Assembly: GCA_000787465.1 (NCBI GenBank)
Contig: JSYX01000477.1
Location: 1 to 17,050, forward strand
Source: Thermomucor indicae-seudaticae
Taxonomy: Eukaryota; Mucoromycota; Mucoromycetes; Mucorales; Lichtheimiaceae
Reading direction: 5' to 3'
DNA length: 17,050 bases
Of the stretch, positions 9,390 through 17,050 are shown piece after piece (position 1 is the first letter of the stretch; every line of letters begins with the position of its first letter). The translations under genes and the position numbers were made by a program. The notes below the pieces were generated by a model, which saw nothing but the letters and a program-made list of their open reading frames with translations, did not search any database and was not told the origin of the DNA.

Positions 9390-11292
9390 ATGCTTCTGAA
9401 CTGGATTACCTCTATCAAAGGACGCGTTTCGGAAACAATCGCACGATATATTTCCCCTCTAGCTGAGGCTGCACATGGCGATCAGGATCCAAGTAGCTCG
9501 TCAATGTCGGCAGGCAACGTGAGCCCTGCTGACAATGATCCTGTACGACCCGTGTCTCGCCCGACTCTAGCTGACATGCGATGTGTCTCTACGCAGAGTA
9601 GCGAATCCTTTTCAACAGCCTGCGGCATGGAAGAGGAGGAGAGTCATTGTCTCTTTGAAGACGACGAGATCAATAGCACCAGGGAGGTCGAGGTTATTGA
9701 TCTTGAGGATAGCGAGGACGATAGCATCATTGAGGTCCAGGTTATTGATCTTGAAGATGACGAGAGCAATAGCACCAGTGAGGTCGAGGTTATTGATCTT
9801 GGGAGCAGTGGCACGGACACGTCGTTGCCTGACGAAGAACCCGGTGACTCTGGTGTTGGCATGTCAATGCCACCAGACGAAAGCAACCCTGTTCTTCAAG
9901 TTGCAGAGGCGACGACACGTGGAAGCCACGTCCTGTCGCTTGCCTCTGCTCAAGTGCCTCTGCGCCCAACAGATTCGACCCGTGAACACAAAACTAGCGT
10001 TACCTATACGGCCAGATCCACAGATGAAATTGTCCAAAGTCTTCAGAGACATTTCAGGACATTCATCATTAAAAGGCAGGCACTGTATAGAGCCTCGGAT
10101 GACGACGATAACGACATGCAGATCAGGAGAGAATTCAAATTGAGTAATGACATACCAAAGGATATGATCGATAGTAAGCGGGTCCCACTCATCCCGAAAG
10201 AACACAAGAAGCGCGAACCTGTCTTTGAGAAATTCTAAGCTAATTAATCATCACTAGGTTATTTCATCAGAAAAATACAGCAAGTTTCCAAAGCGAAGGT
10301 GCATATGTTTGTCGGGAGTTATTCGAAAACCTCGTGCATCTCGGTGTCAGGTCTTAGACGACAGGTGGCGATGGCAGTGGAAGCAATGGACGCTGCCGTA
10401 AGTGTGATCGAGTGCAGAAATAAAGCCAAGTTAAAGAATGGACAATATTTAGCTCGCGGACATTTGTCCACCACGTACAACGTATCTGGGTTTTTGGATA
10501 TCAGGCCCATGCGTGGAAGCACTTTTGGAGTATTATAAGTTCCTCTTGGGCGGTGTTGTTGAGGAACCATTATTTGCAAAGCCTCAGGATCTTCACGTTA
10601 CGATCAGCAAGCTCGAAAAGCTAAGTGGAAAAGAGATGATCCGCCTAGTGCAGTTTGCGGAGACTGTGCTACGTGCGAAGATCGAAAAATCTCTGGACCG
10701 ACTTCGCAGGACATTGACAGTTGTTGGCTACTTTCCGTCTTCGGTACGAGGCAAGTGGACTTTTGCATATTGATGGTTGTATGGCAATTGTTTCATTTTG
10801 ATGTTTTCATTTTAGCTTCGGACAAATCTTCGAGCAAATGGTTAGCAGTTCGTATTGACGACGCGGAACGAACCGGTTGGCTTAATTCTCTGTGCAGTAG
10901 GTTAACCTTGTAGCCTGCGGATCATTGTGTACTAAACGCTTTCATTTTAAAGCTGAAATGAACGATCTACTGATTAAAGCGCAGTTTATAAAGGAAAAAC
11001 ATAGATACGCTCGCAGGAAGGTAAACAGAAAAAAATAACTTGTCTAACTGCGCCACTGTATTATTGCTCAAATCATTTACTTCGCAAGGTACATATGACG
11101 GTGATACATGGGCATTTCATTAACGAAGAAGCAAGAAGTTGTGGACGGTTTTCGCCTACGAGAGTCAGAGAACTTATCCAAGTATTTGACCTCGGTCCGC
11201 TGCAAGTCTCAACGTTCCGCATATCAAGCAAAGTGGCCACGATCAGATGCGGAGGTTTCCAGCCACGTTCAGAATTCGAGATTATGCTGTAA
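9390..11292 (+). CDS. SUMO-interacting-motif protein fused to an ASCC1/AKAP7-like 2H phosphoesterase (6 exons, 524 aa)
   Basis: Exons: 9390-10173, 10258-10397, 10453-10750, 10816-10896, 10953-11020 and 11089-11292 (1575 nt, 525 codons). Residues 1-230 are Ser/acid-rich and disordered-looking, with VIDL at 102-105, 118-121 and 134-137, each followed by acidic or Ser residues: a classic SUMO-interacting motif set. Residues about 245-308 end in TSCISVSGLRRQVAMAVEAM, which looks like the second half of a KH fold without a clear GxxG loop. Residues 309-524 form a 2H phosphoesterase-like domain: CPPRTTYLGFWI, LHVTI (H356, T358), WLAVRIDD, VHMTV (H459, T461) and a closing GGF. The order KH then 2H is that of ASCC1, a subunit of the ASC-1 complex; 2H enzymes act on RNA 2',3'-cyclic or 2'-5' bonds. 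Both HxT motifs are intact, so catalysis is possible. Intron 3 is GC-AG; the others are GT-AG. Confidence 0.75.
9675..9806 (+). repeat. three tandem 48-bp repeats encoding SUMO-interacting motifs
   Basis: Units start at 9675, 9723 and 9771, exactly 48 bp (16 codons) apart; the third is cut short. The core GAGGTC(G/C)AGGTTATTGATCTT is nearly identical in all three and codes EV(E/Q)VIDL. The downstream acidic part has diverged more. Confidence 0.9.
10751..10815 (+). other. GC-AG intron (SIM-2H intron 3)
   Basis: A 65-nt intron with donor GAG|GCAAGT and acceptor TTTTAG. It leaves phase 1, which fits the downstream frame (SDKSSSKWLAVRIDD). The GT donor a few bases upstream (GTACGA at 10744) would give phase 0 and break the frame. 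Confidence 0.65.
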
Positions 11293-12055
11293 CGCACCTA
11301 CAACATTATACCAGTATACATTCTCTTTGCAAATCGGTCTTTAGCGTATAAGTTGAAGTAGCTTATACCTGTATATGTTCCTTTACTCTGTATAGGTTTT
11401 CATGATAAGCACAACACTTGCCACTTTGCGAAATAGCAGTACGTATGTTTTCAACAAAGGATGCACTTTTCGAAATATCGTTATTAGAGTTTGCTGTTAC
11501 CATATACATATATAAGCTTGCTTCTCCAGCAATAGGATCCGTCTTTACAACGATTTGTGAAAGTTCTCGAGAAAAAATGGCTACAATAAAGTTTCGTCAT
11601 CTGCATGGAGTCTCAAAAGCAATTTACACGGTAGTCTGTCATAGCTGATCCACCTATTTATAAATCAAAGAGGGAGATGCCAGGATTCTCTCGGCCAGCA
11701 CATACACACGGTACGCTGAATGTAAAGTATTATGAAGTTCCGCACGGCAAATCTGGGGCTATCAAAATATTTATAGAGTTTGAAGAAAACTTCTGATAAG
11801 GTACTTGATAAGGAGTTCGCTAAGGACGATGATAAACGATGGAATCGTCTGATTCTTCAATTCCTATCAAATAACAATCGTTCGAGGGGAAAACAGGCAC
11901 TTTGTGTTGCAACGGTGATAGAAAGCGTGTTCACGTTGTTGCCAGTTCGAGTGCCCATCTCGACTTGCAATCCAATGTGGTTGGGTAAGGCGGGAGCTGA
12001 GATTGGAAATTAAAATGGTAAAGGTTAGCAGCCTTCGAGGTGCCATTTCCGTTTC
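11293..12055. other. 760-bp spacer with one small possible ORF
   Basis: No recognised gene. A TATA-like stretch (CTATTTATAAATC, about 11653-11665) precedes an ATG frame at 11677-11796 coding 39 residues, including TLNVKYYEVPHGKSGAIKIF, which looks protein-like but matches no family I know. The next plus-strand frame (about 11780-12013, DKEFAKDDDKRWNRLILQF) is in another phase. The stretch may hold a relic or a degraded transposon flank. Confidence 0.35.
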
Positions 12056-12340
12056 CAATAGGACAGCTGACGGAGTGGAGACGGAAGGTAGGGGGCTAAG
12101 CTTTCCGAGCCGCGCTTTATTCTCCGTGATACATGGAAAAAGTTTTCTATCTGACCCTCTTTGTATCTTTCCAAGATCGCCCCAAGCAATTTTTTTCGTC
12201 CAAGTTGATGAGGGAGGGCCGCACAAGAAAGAAATATGAATACAAATGAATAAAGATAAGAGACTATCTAACCGATGTGACTATGTTCTGGGCGGGTGCG
12301 TACCATATCTTCCGTCTCCACTCCGTCAACTGTCCTATTG
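12056..12340. repeat. 32-nt inverted repeat at the end of the DIRS-like element
   Basis: Arms 12056-12087 and 12309-12340 are reverse complements with a single mismatch and about 220 nt between them. The right arm lies inside the recombinase reading frame and codes NRTVDGVETE on the minus strand; the left arm codes NRTADGVETE on the plus strand. This means a piece of the recombinase 3' end was copied in inverse orientation, as expected for inverted termini of DIRS-type elements or a tail-to-tail rearrangement. Confidence 0.8.
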
Positions 12341-13380
12341 ACTGTCGTTCCAAAGTCAATCGCCGTTGACTCCGTTCCGACTCCAGATATGGTACTTTTT
12401 GTCGAAAAAATTGCTTCAGTGACCTCTCTTCCGCGCTGGTGCTGGTTCGTTGGTCTATAGTAATACTTTTCAAAGGTATTGGCATTCAGGCTCCAGTTGC
12501 CATGTTCCTTGATGGTCGTAAATGGTATTCCTTGCTCGGCTGCATTCGTGCTTGATGCTGATCTAATCGAATGGGCTTTGAATTGCGTGGTATCTATTCC
12601 AGGTTCTGCCAGGAGACTTTTCATCCACTTTGCTACTGTGGTTTCGCTCACAGATTGCGGGCTTTTGGAGGGATGACCCACGTAGGCCAGGAACAAAGTG
12701 TGTGTCTCTGGTAATCCAACCCGGAGCGGTTCCGTCGCTCTGATACATTGATGTAACGTGATTGCTGGGCATAAAAGACGGTCTTGAATTCGGCCTAACT
12801 TGGATACCTTCACCTGGTCTTCTTTAGGTTCTCTGACTACAATCGTTACTCCATCCACCTCCCCAGCATTGTCTAGTCCGAAATGTACATCGCGCCACTG
12901 GATTCTTGCTATGTCCGAACGCGGACGCCACATCGTTGCAATGCATAAAAGACCAATTGTTTTTACTTGCAATGTTTGAAGAGATAATTGGTCTGTGGGT
13001 CCCCAACCCCGAACTAAGGATAACACATCAGAAACATCCCATGTTTCTTGGTTAATTTTGGAATCTTGATTTCTTGTCGTCTTTTTGCTTGAAAGAATTG
13101 TTGTACTAAGGGCTGGTCCGCAATTGGCGGTTGATCGGGATGAAGGACCTCATAAACGGATGCGATAGCCGAACGATAACCATTCAAAGTTTGGTATTGT
13201 AAGTGTTGATGAGCTACCAAGAATTCGACCACTTTGTTCGGATTATATGCCTTGGGATTAATCGATAGAGTCTGTACAATACACAATTGCGCCCATTTTG
13301 CCCAGTCTAAACCATAGAGTCGATCAGTTCTACGTCTTTTTGCTTTGACACATATGCGATTGTCTCCGCAGCCAACCCTT
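12268..13380 (-). pseudogene. DIRS-type tyrosine recombinase, frameshifted
   Basis: The N-terminal core-binding part (about 13340-13065) contains RTDRLYGLDWAKWAQLCIV, LNGYRSAIASVYEVLHP and QFFQAKRR. The catalytic part (13026-12268) contains MWRPRSDIARIQW with the first Arg, AHSIRSASSTNAAEQGI (H152, R155 of that frame), HGNWS, and FEKYYYRP with the Tyr nucleophile. Together these give the R..HxxR..W..Y set of tyrosine recombinases. The two parts are in different frames: a run of T on the plus strand at 13056-13059 appears to have lost one base, so the upstream frame stops 30 nt later while the next frame continues with NQETWDVSDVLSLVRGWG. The C-terminal 40 residues lie inside the inverted repeats. 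Confidence 0.8.
12301..12393. repeat. imperfect hairpin within the recombinase 3' end
   Basis: TACCATATCT at 12301-12310 is matched exactly by its reverse complement at 12384-12393. Inward, further blocks (GTC, GTCAAC, ATTGACT) pair across the loop. It overlaps the right arm of the 32-nt repeat and could be part of a DIRS terminal or internal complementary region. Confidence 0.55.
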
Positions 13381-13841
13381 CCAGGGCCCGTTTCCTTGTT
13401 GATAACTGCCATGCGATCAATCGCCATGGTCTCTTCATTGGTAAGATCAGACGTAGTCCCTTTGCCAGTTGCAGTACCATAAGCCACCAAAACTGTGTTG
13501 GCCACAGAGGCGTCACTAGTACCGCTTCTTGAACTTTCTCTTGTTTGAATTTGTTCAATACTCTTGGTATTAATTTCCAGGGAGGATGCAGGTAAAGTCC
13601 AGTCCTCGGCCACCGTTGCTGGAACGCATCTACTGCTGATGCCTTCGGGTTGGGATTCTTGCTCCAATAGTTTTGTACTTTGCGGTTGTGGTACGCGGCA
13701 AATGCGTCTATCCGCCTGGGTCCCCATCGTTTCTCGATTTTTTTGAAATGAGATGTTGGCAATTCCCATTCGTGAATCGGTATCTTCAACCGGCTCAGCT
13801 TGTCTGCTGTCGTGTTCTGGATTCCCTTGATGTGTAGATAC
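13307..13841 (-). pseudogene. DIRS RNase H tail and connector region, truncated
   Basis: The frame opens at the break with YLHIKGIQNTTADKLSRL, the end of a retroelement RNase H domain. It goes on with RRIDAFAAYHNRKVQNYWS, AVDAFQQRWPRTGLYLHPPW, LIPRVLNKFKQEKV and VLVTPLWPTQFWW, a block seen after RNase H in DIRS and related polyproteins. It stops at 13307 after YVSKQKD, while the recombinase starts in another frame from the same spot (AKRRRTDRLYG); a 1-nt slip in the T run near 13336-13341 would explain this, although overlapping frames are also normal in DIRS elements. The reverse transcriptase part is gone. Confidence 0.75.
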
Positions 13842-14864
13842 TAGGGCTCCTAATTGGGACGGGTCGACCGATGAACAGTCCCGTTTTACCCGTCTCGTGC
13901 GGGACACGAGTCGACTCCTACGACCGAACGTGGTAGACCCGACGGGCCACGGGCTCGATGTGACCCGCCCGTGCGGGTCGCGACCCGGCCAGGCGACCCG
14001 TTAGTTTTATCCTGATTATATAGATTAAAGAATAACCCTTGTCGTGGTCCACATACTACTGTACATTCATTTATAGAAAAACAGTCATGAAACGTCTTTT
14101 GTCATTAGCTTTGCATAATCGTCCACAACATTTGCATGTGGACCTAAGACTGTTGCTTTTATTGCTCCCACCATGGTGTCAACTGAGTGAAACAAAAAAG
14201 TGCTAATTACAAGAGTCAAACATACAAGCCACGTTGTATATCAAATCGCTGTCATTCTGATTCGCCTTCATTTAGCGCTCAACTTCTTCACATTTATACT
14301 TTTCCAACTACAACAAACTCAGAAGATGTACATAGTAATTGGTATGTCAAGTGTTAACGTTTCCGGAACGAATCGAGGCTTCCTTCTAACAGGTGTTCTA
14401 ATATCCGTCACGTATGTTCCGTCTGTTGCAGCAAGTGTTCCTTGTTCGCCAGTGCTTGTAACAATTGCTCGAGTTCGGTAACTTGTGTCGCGTTTCTTGC
14501 TACAAATGTTCCGTATGCATTGTTCTTGTTCCGGCCTTGTGACAGTTGGTCCGAACGCCATACTGGTGTTGCGTTGACTGTATATCGATCGAAAAATTAG
14601 AAGGTCTCCTAAATCTCTGAGTCCGTGAATTTAATATGCATGCAGATTTTGCTTTCTTAAGCTGCTGCATCTCGCGGAAAAGATGTAGAACTTAGAGGAC
14701 CTTGGTTTACGTAAGCAGCGTAAGTATTGTATGCTGGACCCGACGGGTGCCCGGAAAAATCTGTGAGCCGACCGGTCGGGCCACGGTTACTACTTGTGAC
14801 CCGTCATGCTTTGACCCGTCAGAAGTGACCCGGATCGGCCGGGTCGACCCGATTAGGAGCCTTA
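13842..14864. mobile_element. hAT-like non-autonomous element or two hAT-like ends (1.02 kb)
   Basis: The left end begins TAGGGCTCCTAATTGGGACG and the right end, reverse-complemented from 14864, begins TAAGGCTCCTAATCGGGTCG: an inverted terminal match with few differences. Both ends are followed by dense GACCCG/CGGGTC hexamers (about 13855-14005 and 14735-14855), like the subterminal repeats of hAT elements. No transposase frame lies between them. The 8-bp flanks (13834-13841 and 14865-14872) do not match, so either the target-site duplication has been lost or the two ends come from different copies. The interior (14010-14735) shows no gene; about 14380-14570 has scattered TGTTCC copies. Confidence 0.6.
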
Positions 14865-14922
14865 CGAGCAACCTATAACGAAGCGACCATTAGCAAATAA
14901 ATCTATGTCCACATTACGACAG

Positions 14923-16104
14923 TTACCTTTTCAAGAATTCTTCTGCTTTCTTTCCATTGTCATGGCACTTCTTGATAGTGTCCACATAGTCCTCGTACGC
15001 TTTGTCGTACTCTTCGCTGTGCACACAGTGGCACATGGTTTTAAATGCAGCCTCTGCTTTCAAATAGTCCTCCTTCGTATCGAAAAGTTTGCGCACATTT
15101 ACTTTCAAATTGCTAAGCAACTTGCCGGATTCAGGGAAAACCCGGTCAAGGGCGTTCTGTAAAGCCTTCTCCTGATCAGTCACAAAAACGCCCGGTCTGA
15201 AAGGTGATCCGCGAGGATACACGGCCGACTCCAGTTGTTCCATCACCCAAAGATACGCTGCTTCTGTTTCATTAGATACCCAAGCACCTGCAATACCAAA
15301 TGTCGCCAAGCTTGAAGGACTTGAGTGGCTAACGTTACTCGTACCAACAATGTTGATATAAGGAAGCTTATGGCGATTGGTCTTATATGTCGCGTCTATG
15401 ATAACTACGTCAGATAGTTTCCGAGCACGATCAACGCACGTTGCGTGAGTAAAGAAAAGTGCCGTTAATTCGTTCTCGTCGTTGACAGCCCAGCGAGCAT
15501 CATAACCTTTCGCTTCTAGCTGGGTGATGAATTCAAACATGATTCGGTCAGAGTCGGTTCTAAAGAATTGCTGCCTCAAATTAGCGATGTCCTTCGCTAT
15601 AATAGCCTGCTGACCCTTCGAGACAAGAAAGTCGACGATCTCCCTGTTGCCTGCTCCAGCCTTCAACAGGTCGTAAACTATGTTTCGGTCATCTTCGCCT
15701 AACTTCCGATGCTGAGCGTACACTATCAGCGACTGTGCAGTTGGATGGTTATGCACGTCATGCACGTTGGTGACATGCCATTTTCCATCAGCATGTCGCC
15801 GAGCAGTGATGCGATAACCGCAACCGATACGTTGGGTATCCTTCTGACGTTGATTGCCGATTTCTGTTGCGATACCCTCTTCAGCTGCCTTCTCTTTCTC
15901 GGCCTTGCGCGTATCACGGTATTCACCGTGATATTTACAGCCGAGCACTAGTTTTGTTTTGTCGCTGCGGATGGTCACCACTGCGAAATTGTTTGCCTTT
16001 GCGTGCTCAATTGCTGCTGTACGGACGTCCGTATGAGACTTAAATGCATACCCGATTGCGAAGTGGTTGCTGGTAGTATCGTTGTTAGACATATTGGAGT
16101 TCAT
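14923..16104 (-). CDS. FAR1/MULE-type transposase, C-terminally truncated (393 aa)
   Basis: A single uninterrupted frame from ATG at 16104. Residues about 15-125 form a FAR1-type WRKY/GCM1-like zinc DNA-binding domain: GCKYH (C56), RIGCGYRI (C95), GKWHV and VHNHP (H118, H120). A helical linker follows, then a MULE transposase core: VVIIDATYKTN (first Asp, D237), FGIAGAWVSNETEAAYLWV, VFVTDQEKAL (second Asp, D310), and an acidic HSEEYDKAY (likely Glu region, about 363). The CxxWH block normally found between the second Asp and the Glu is not seen; SNLKVNVRK stands there. Family members are usually much longer and often end in a SWIM zinc finger, absent here. The frame stops 59 nt from the hAT-like end at 14864. 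It is a mobile-element relic or a domesticated fragment. Confidence 0.78.
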   Translation of the reverse strand: MNSNMSNNDTTSNHFAIGYAFKSHTDVRTAAIEHAKANNFAVVTIRSDKTKLVLGCKYHGEYRDTRKAEKEKAAEEGIATEIGNQRQKDTQRIGCGYRITARRHADGKWHVTNVHDVHNHPTAQSLIVYAQHRKLGEDDRNIVYDLLKAGAGNREIVDFLVSKGQQAIIAKDIANLRQQFFRTDSDRIMFEFITQLEAKGYDARWAVNDENELTALFFTHATCVDRARKLSDVVIIDATYKTNRHKLPYINIVGTSNVSHSSPSSLATFGIAGAWVSNETEAAYLWVMEQLESAVYPRGSPFRPGVFVTDQEKALQNALDRVFPESGKLLSNLKVNVRKLFDTKEDYLKAEAAFKTMCHCVHSEEYDKAYEDYVDTIKKCHDNGKKAEEFLKR

Positions 16105-16155
16105 TTCAGCAAGAGTCGACTTTCAATGTAACAGAAATAATGTGGGAATCGCGAA

Positions 16156-16235
16156 GGACACCCCTTCAGCTTACGAGACAACCTCGTGACGGCTTTTTTG
16201 GTTTGCTTGCGTCACTAGCTGAGAGGGGGGTGTCC
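16156..16235. repeat. nested inverted repeat
   Basis: GGACACCCC (16156-16164) followed by CAGCT pairs with AGCTGAG...GGGGTGTCC (16217-16235). Inside are ACGAG-ACAAC-CTCGT and GTGAC...GTCAC pairs. The whole could fold as a branched hairpin and could be a transposon end or a small palindromic element. Confidence 0.55.
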
Positions 16236-16400
16236 GAGGGGACCTAATTTGTCTGGGAAGCCCGGCCCCAATCCCGGTCACTTCAATTTTTTGCACGGCA
16301 GTTGCCCTATCATCTTTTTCATAATGTTTTATCAGGTATTGCAGCTGTGCTTCAAAGCGCTCATGTGACTGCTGGCAGCCGTCCAAACCCAGAAATAAAA
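16171..16400 (-). pseudogene. short coding relic, family not recognised
   Basis: The minus-strand frame lacks an ATG but reads like protein: LDGCQQSHERFEAQLQYLI followed by KHYEKDDRATAVQKIEVTG, and it stops at 16171 inside the hairpin region. The composition and heptad-like helix suggest a fragment of a longer gene, perhaps another transposase tail. Nothing upstream on the same strand extends it clearly. Confidence 0.35.
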
Positions 16401-16447
16401 ATCATTTGTACCTGAAATCTGAAGCACGGATCTTAGTTACTGTTATC

Positions 16448-17050
16448 ATGCAGCCTTCTGAGCGCTCTAACAAACAAAAGAAACCGCGTTTCTATTTACC
16501 CCGTAGAAAATCCAACGAACGGTTCCAGGCACTCCTCACCGACACCAGACACCGCTACAGGAGAATTCCTAGCAAAGAAAGGGAGAGAAAATGGCAAAAG
16601 GCCGAAAGGGAACAGCAGCAGGAGGAACTACCTTCCAATTCCCAAGTGGAGGGGGTAAATGCTGCTTCGTTGAACCAGGCTTTGAATCTGATTAATGCAA
16701 TGGTCGACGCCGTCGAAAGAGAAAGGCGCGAATATTCACTGGGGCCTCTCTTTTACGATGACGATACCGGTTTCGAACAACCTTTTGACGATGACGAGCC
16801 GATGCAGCAGACGACCGGCCGCTCGGCTACCGCTCGGCGCGTCTACATTTCAAGCAAGAAGGAGCGCAATGCCGCTGACTGGGCGAACTGTCTGCCGGCG
16901 CTCAAGGCTGCTTACCTTCGCAAGGTTGGTCAGAGCGCCATCGACCCGATCACTGCCGAGCCAGCGAACACATATGTCTGCGGCTGCATTCAAAAGCAAC
17001 ACAAGAAAATTGTCTGCGTGTTCAACAGGGGTAAGACTGCACCTGAGCTG
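16448..17050 (+). CDS. KDZ transposase-like protein, N-terminal part (runs off the right edge)
   Basis: The frame opens with ATG at 16448 and stays open for 201 codons to the last base. The basic N-terminus (SNKQKKPRFYLPRRK) is followed by charged helices (KERERKWQKAERE), an acidic linker (FYDDDTG, FDDDEPM) and, from about residue 140, ERNAADWANCLPALKAAYLR and YVCGCIQKQHKKIVCVFNR. The tryptophan/leucine helix with a CxC pair resembles the CxC1-type cysteine cluster that precedes KDZ (Kyakuja-Dileera-Zisupton) transposases in fungi. The catalytic domain should lie to the right of the window. The third-position G+C rises in the second half (CGCAATGCCGCTGACTGG), unlike the neighbouring AT-richer DNA, as expected for a recently arrived element. 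Confidence 0.6.
   Translation, partial: MQPSERSNKQKKPRFYLPRRKSNERFQALLTDTRHRYRRIPSKERERKWQKAEREQQQEELPSNSQVEGVNAASLNQALNLINAMVDAVERERREYSLGPLFYDDDTGFEQPFDDDEPMQQTTGRSATARRVYISSKKERNAADWANCLPALKAAYLRKVGQSAIDPITAEPANTYVCGCIQKQHKKIVCVFNRGKTAPEL

Larger units (their letters stand above)
12056..13841 (-). mobile_element. Truncated DIRS-like retrotransposon (tyrosine recombinase type)
   Basis: The region carries, in minus-strand order, the end of an RNase H domain, the conserved connector found after RNase H in DIRS polyproteins, and a tyrosine recombinase. Reverse transcriptase and Gag are missing: the element is cut at 13842 by hAT-like terminal sequence. DIRS elements use the recombinase instead of an integrase and make no target-site duplication. 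At least two frameshifts make this copy inactive. Confidence 0.75.
16105..16447. other. spacer between divergent transposase genes
   Basis: This 343-bp stretch separates the minus-strand MULE frame from the plus-strand KDZ-like frame. It contains a nested inverted repeat (16156-16235) and a minus-strand coding-like relic, both listed separately. It may contain the true terminus of one of the elements. Confidence 0.5.

Noticed and set aside
9644..9886. Minus-strand Ser-rich repeat protein
   Set aside because: It is the antisense shadow of the acidic SIM repeat.
9583..10143. Plus-strand frame with repeated RSRLLIL segments
   Set aside because: It is a second-frame reading of the 48-bp SIM repeats; the frame ending in the splice donor at 10173 joins the downstream KH-like and 2H exons, this one does not.
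10174..10238. Unspliced end of the first SIM-2H exon (KRVPLIPKEHKK to stop)
   Set aside because: GTAAGC at 10174 is a good donor and splicing to 10258 restores a long KH-like frame in the right phase; read-through would end the protein early. An alternative isoform cannot be excluded.
1..17050. tRNA, rRNA or CRISPR array
   Set aside because: I scanned by eye for tRNA-like arms and regularly spaced direct repeats and saw none; the only regular direct repeat is the 48-bp coding repeat.

Overview
The window reads as nuclear DNA of an early-diverging filamentous fungus, most likely Mucoromycota. Host genes are cut by many short introns (mostly 50-90 nt, many 55-70), pyrimidine-rich tracts precede several starts, and the right third is a pile of eukaryotic transposon remains (DIRS-type tyrosine recombinase, hAT-like termini, FAR1/MULE transposase, KDZ-type transposase). 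I see no bacterial operon, rRNA, CRISPR array or obvious tRNA. All exon models were built by eye from reading frame, splice-site dinucleotides and family conservation.

Left and middle (about 570-11300) hold host genes. A 58-residue two-exon Stc1-like zinc-binding protein (573-808, +) is followed by an eight-exon PX-BAR sorting nexin (1212-3248, -). Next is a four-exon, apparently non-secreted GH27 alpha-galactosidase-like enzyme (4101-5692, +), converging with an eleven-exon Pmt4-type protein O-mannosyltransferase (5856-8642, -). Divergent from that is a six-exon gene (9390-11292, +) with three tandem SUMO-interacting motifs in an acidic N-terminus joined to a KH-like segment and an ASCC1/AKAP7-type 2H phosphoesterase domain with both HxT motifs. 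This last architecture is the most interesting item. Two introns, one in the mannosyltransferase and one in the 2H gene, are best explained as GC-AG introns with the donor GCAAGT. The mannosyltransferase seems to carry a 1-nt deletion and a substitution of a conserved arginine, so it may be decaying.

Right third (about 12050-17050): a truncated DIRS-like element on the minus strand (RNase H tail plus tyrosine recombinase, two frameshifts, a 32-nt inverted repeat over the recombinase end). It is cut at 13842 by a 1.02-kb stretch bounded by hAT-like inverted ends rich in GACCCG/CGGGTC motifs. Beyond are a C-terminally short FAR1/MULE transposase (14923-16104, -), a hairpin-rich stretch, and the N-terminal 201 codons of a KDZ-transposase-like protein running off the right edge (16448-17050, +).

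The host genes do not form an obvious pathway; they look like independent neighbours (RNA silencing or chromatin, endosomal sorting, sugar hydrolysis, ER glycosylation, RNA 2H enzyme) next to a transposon nest.
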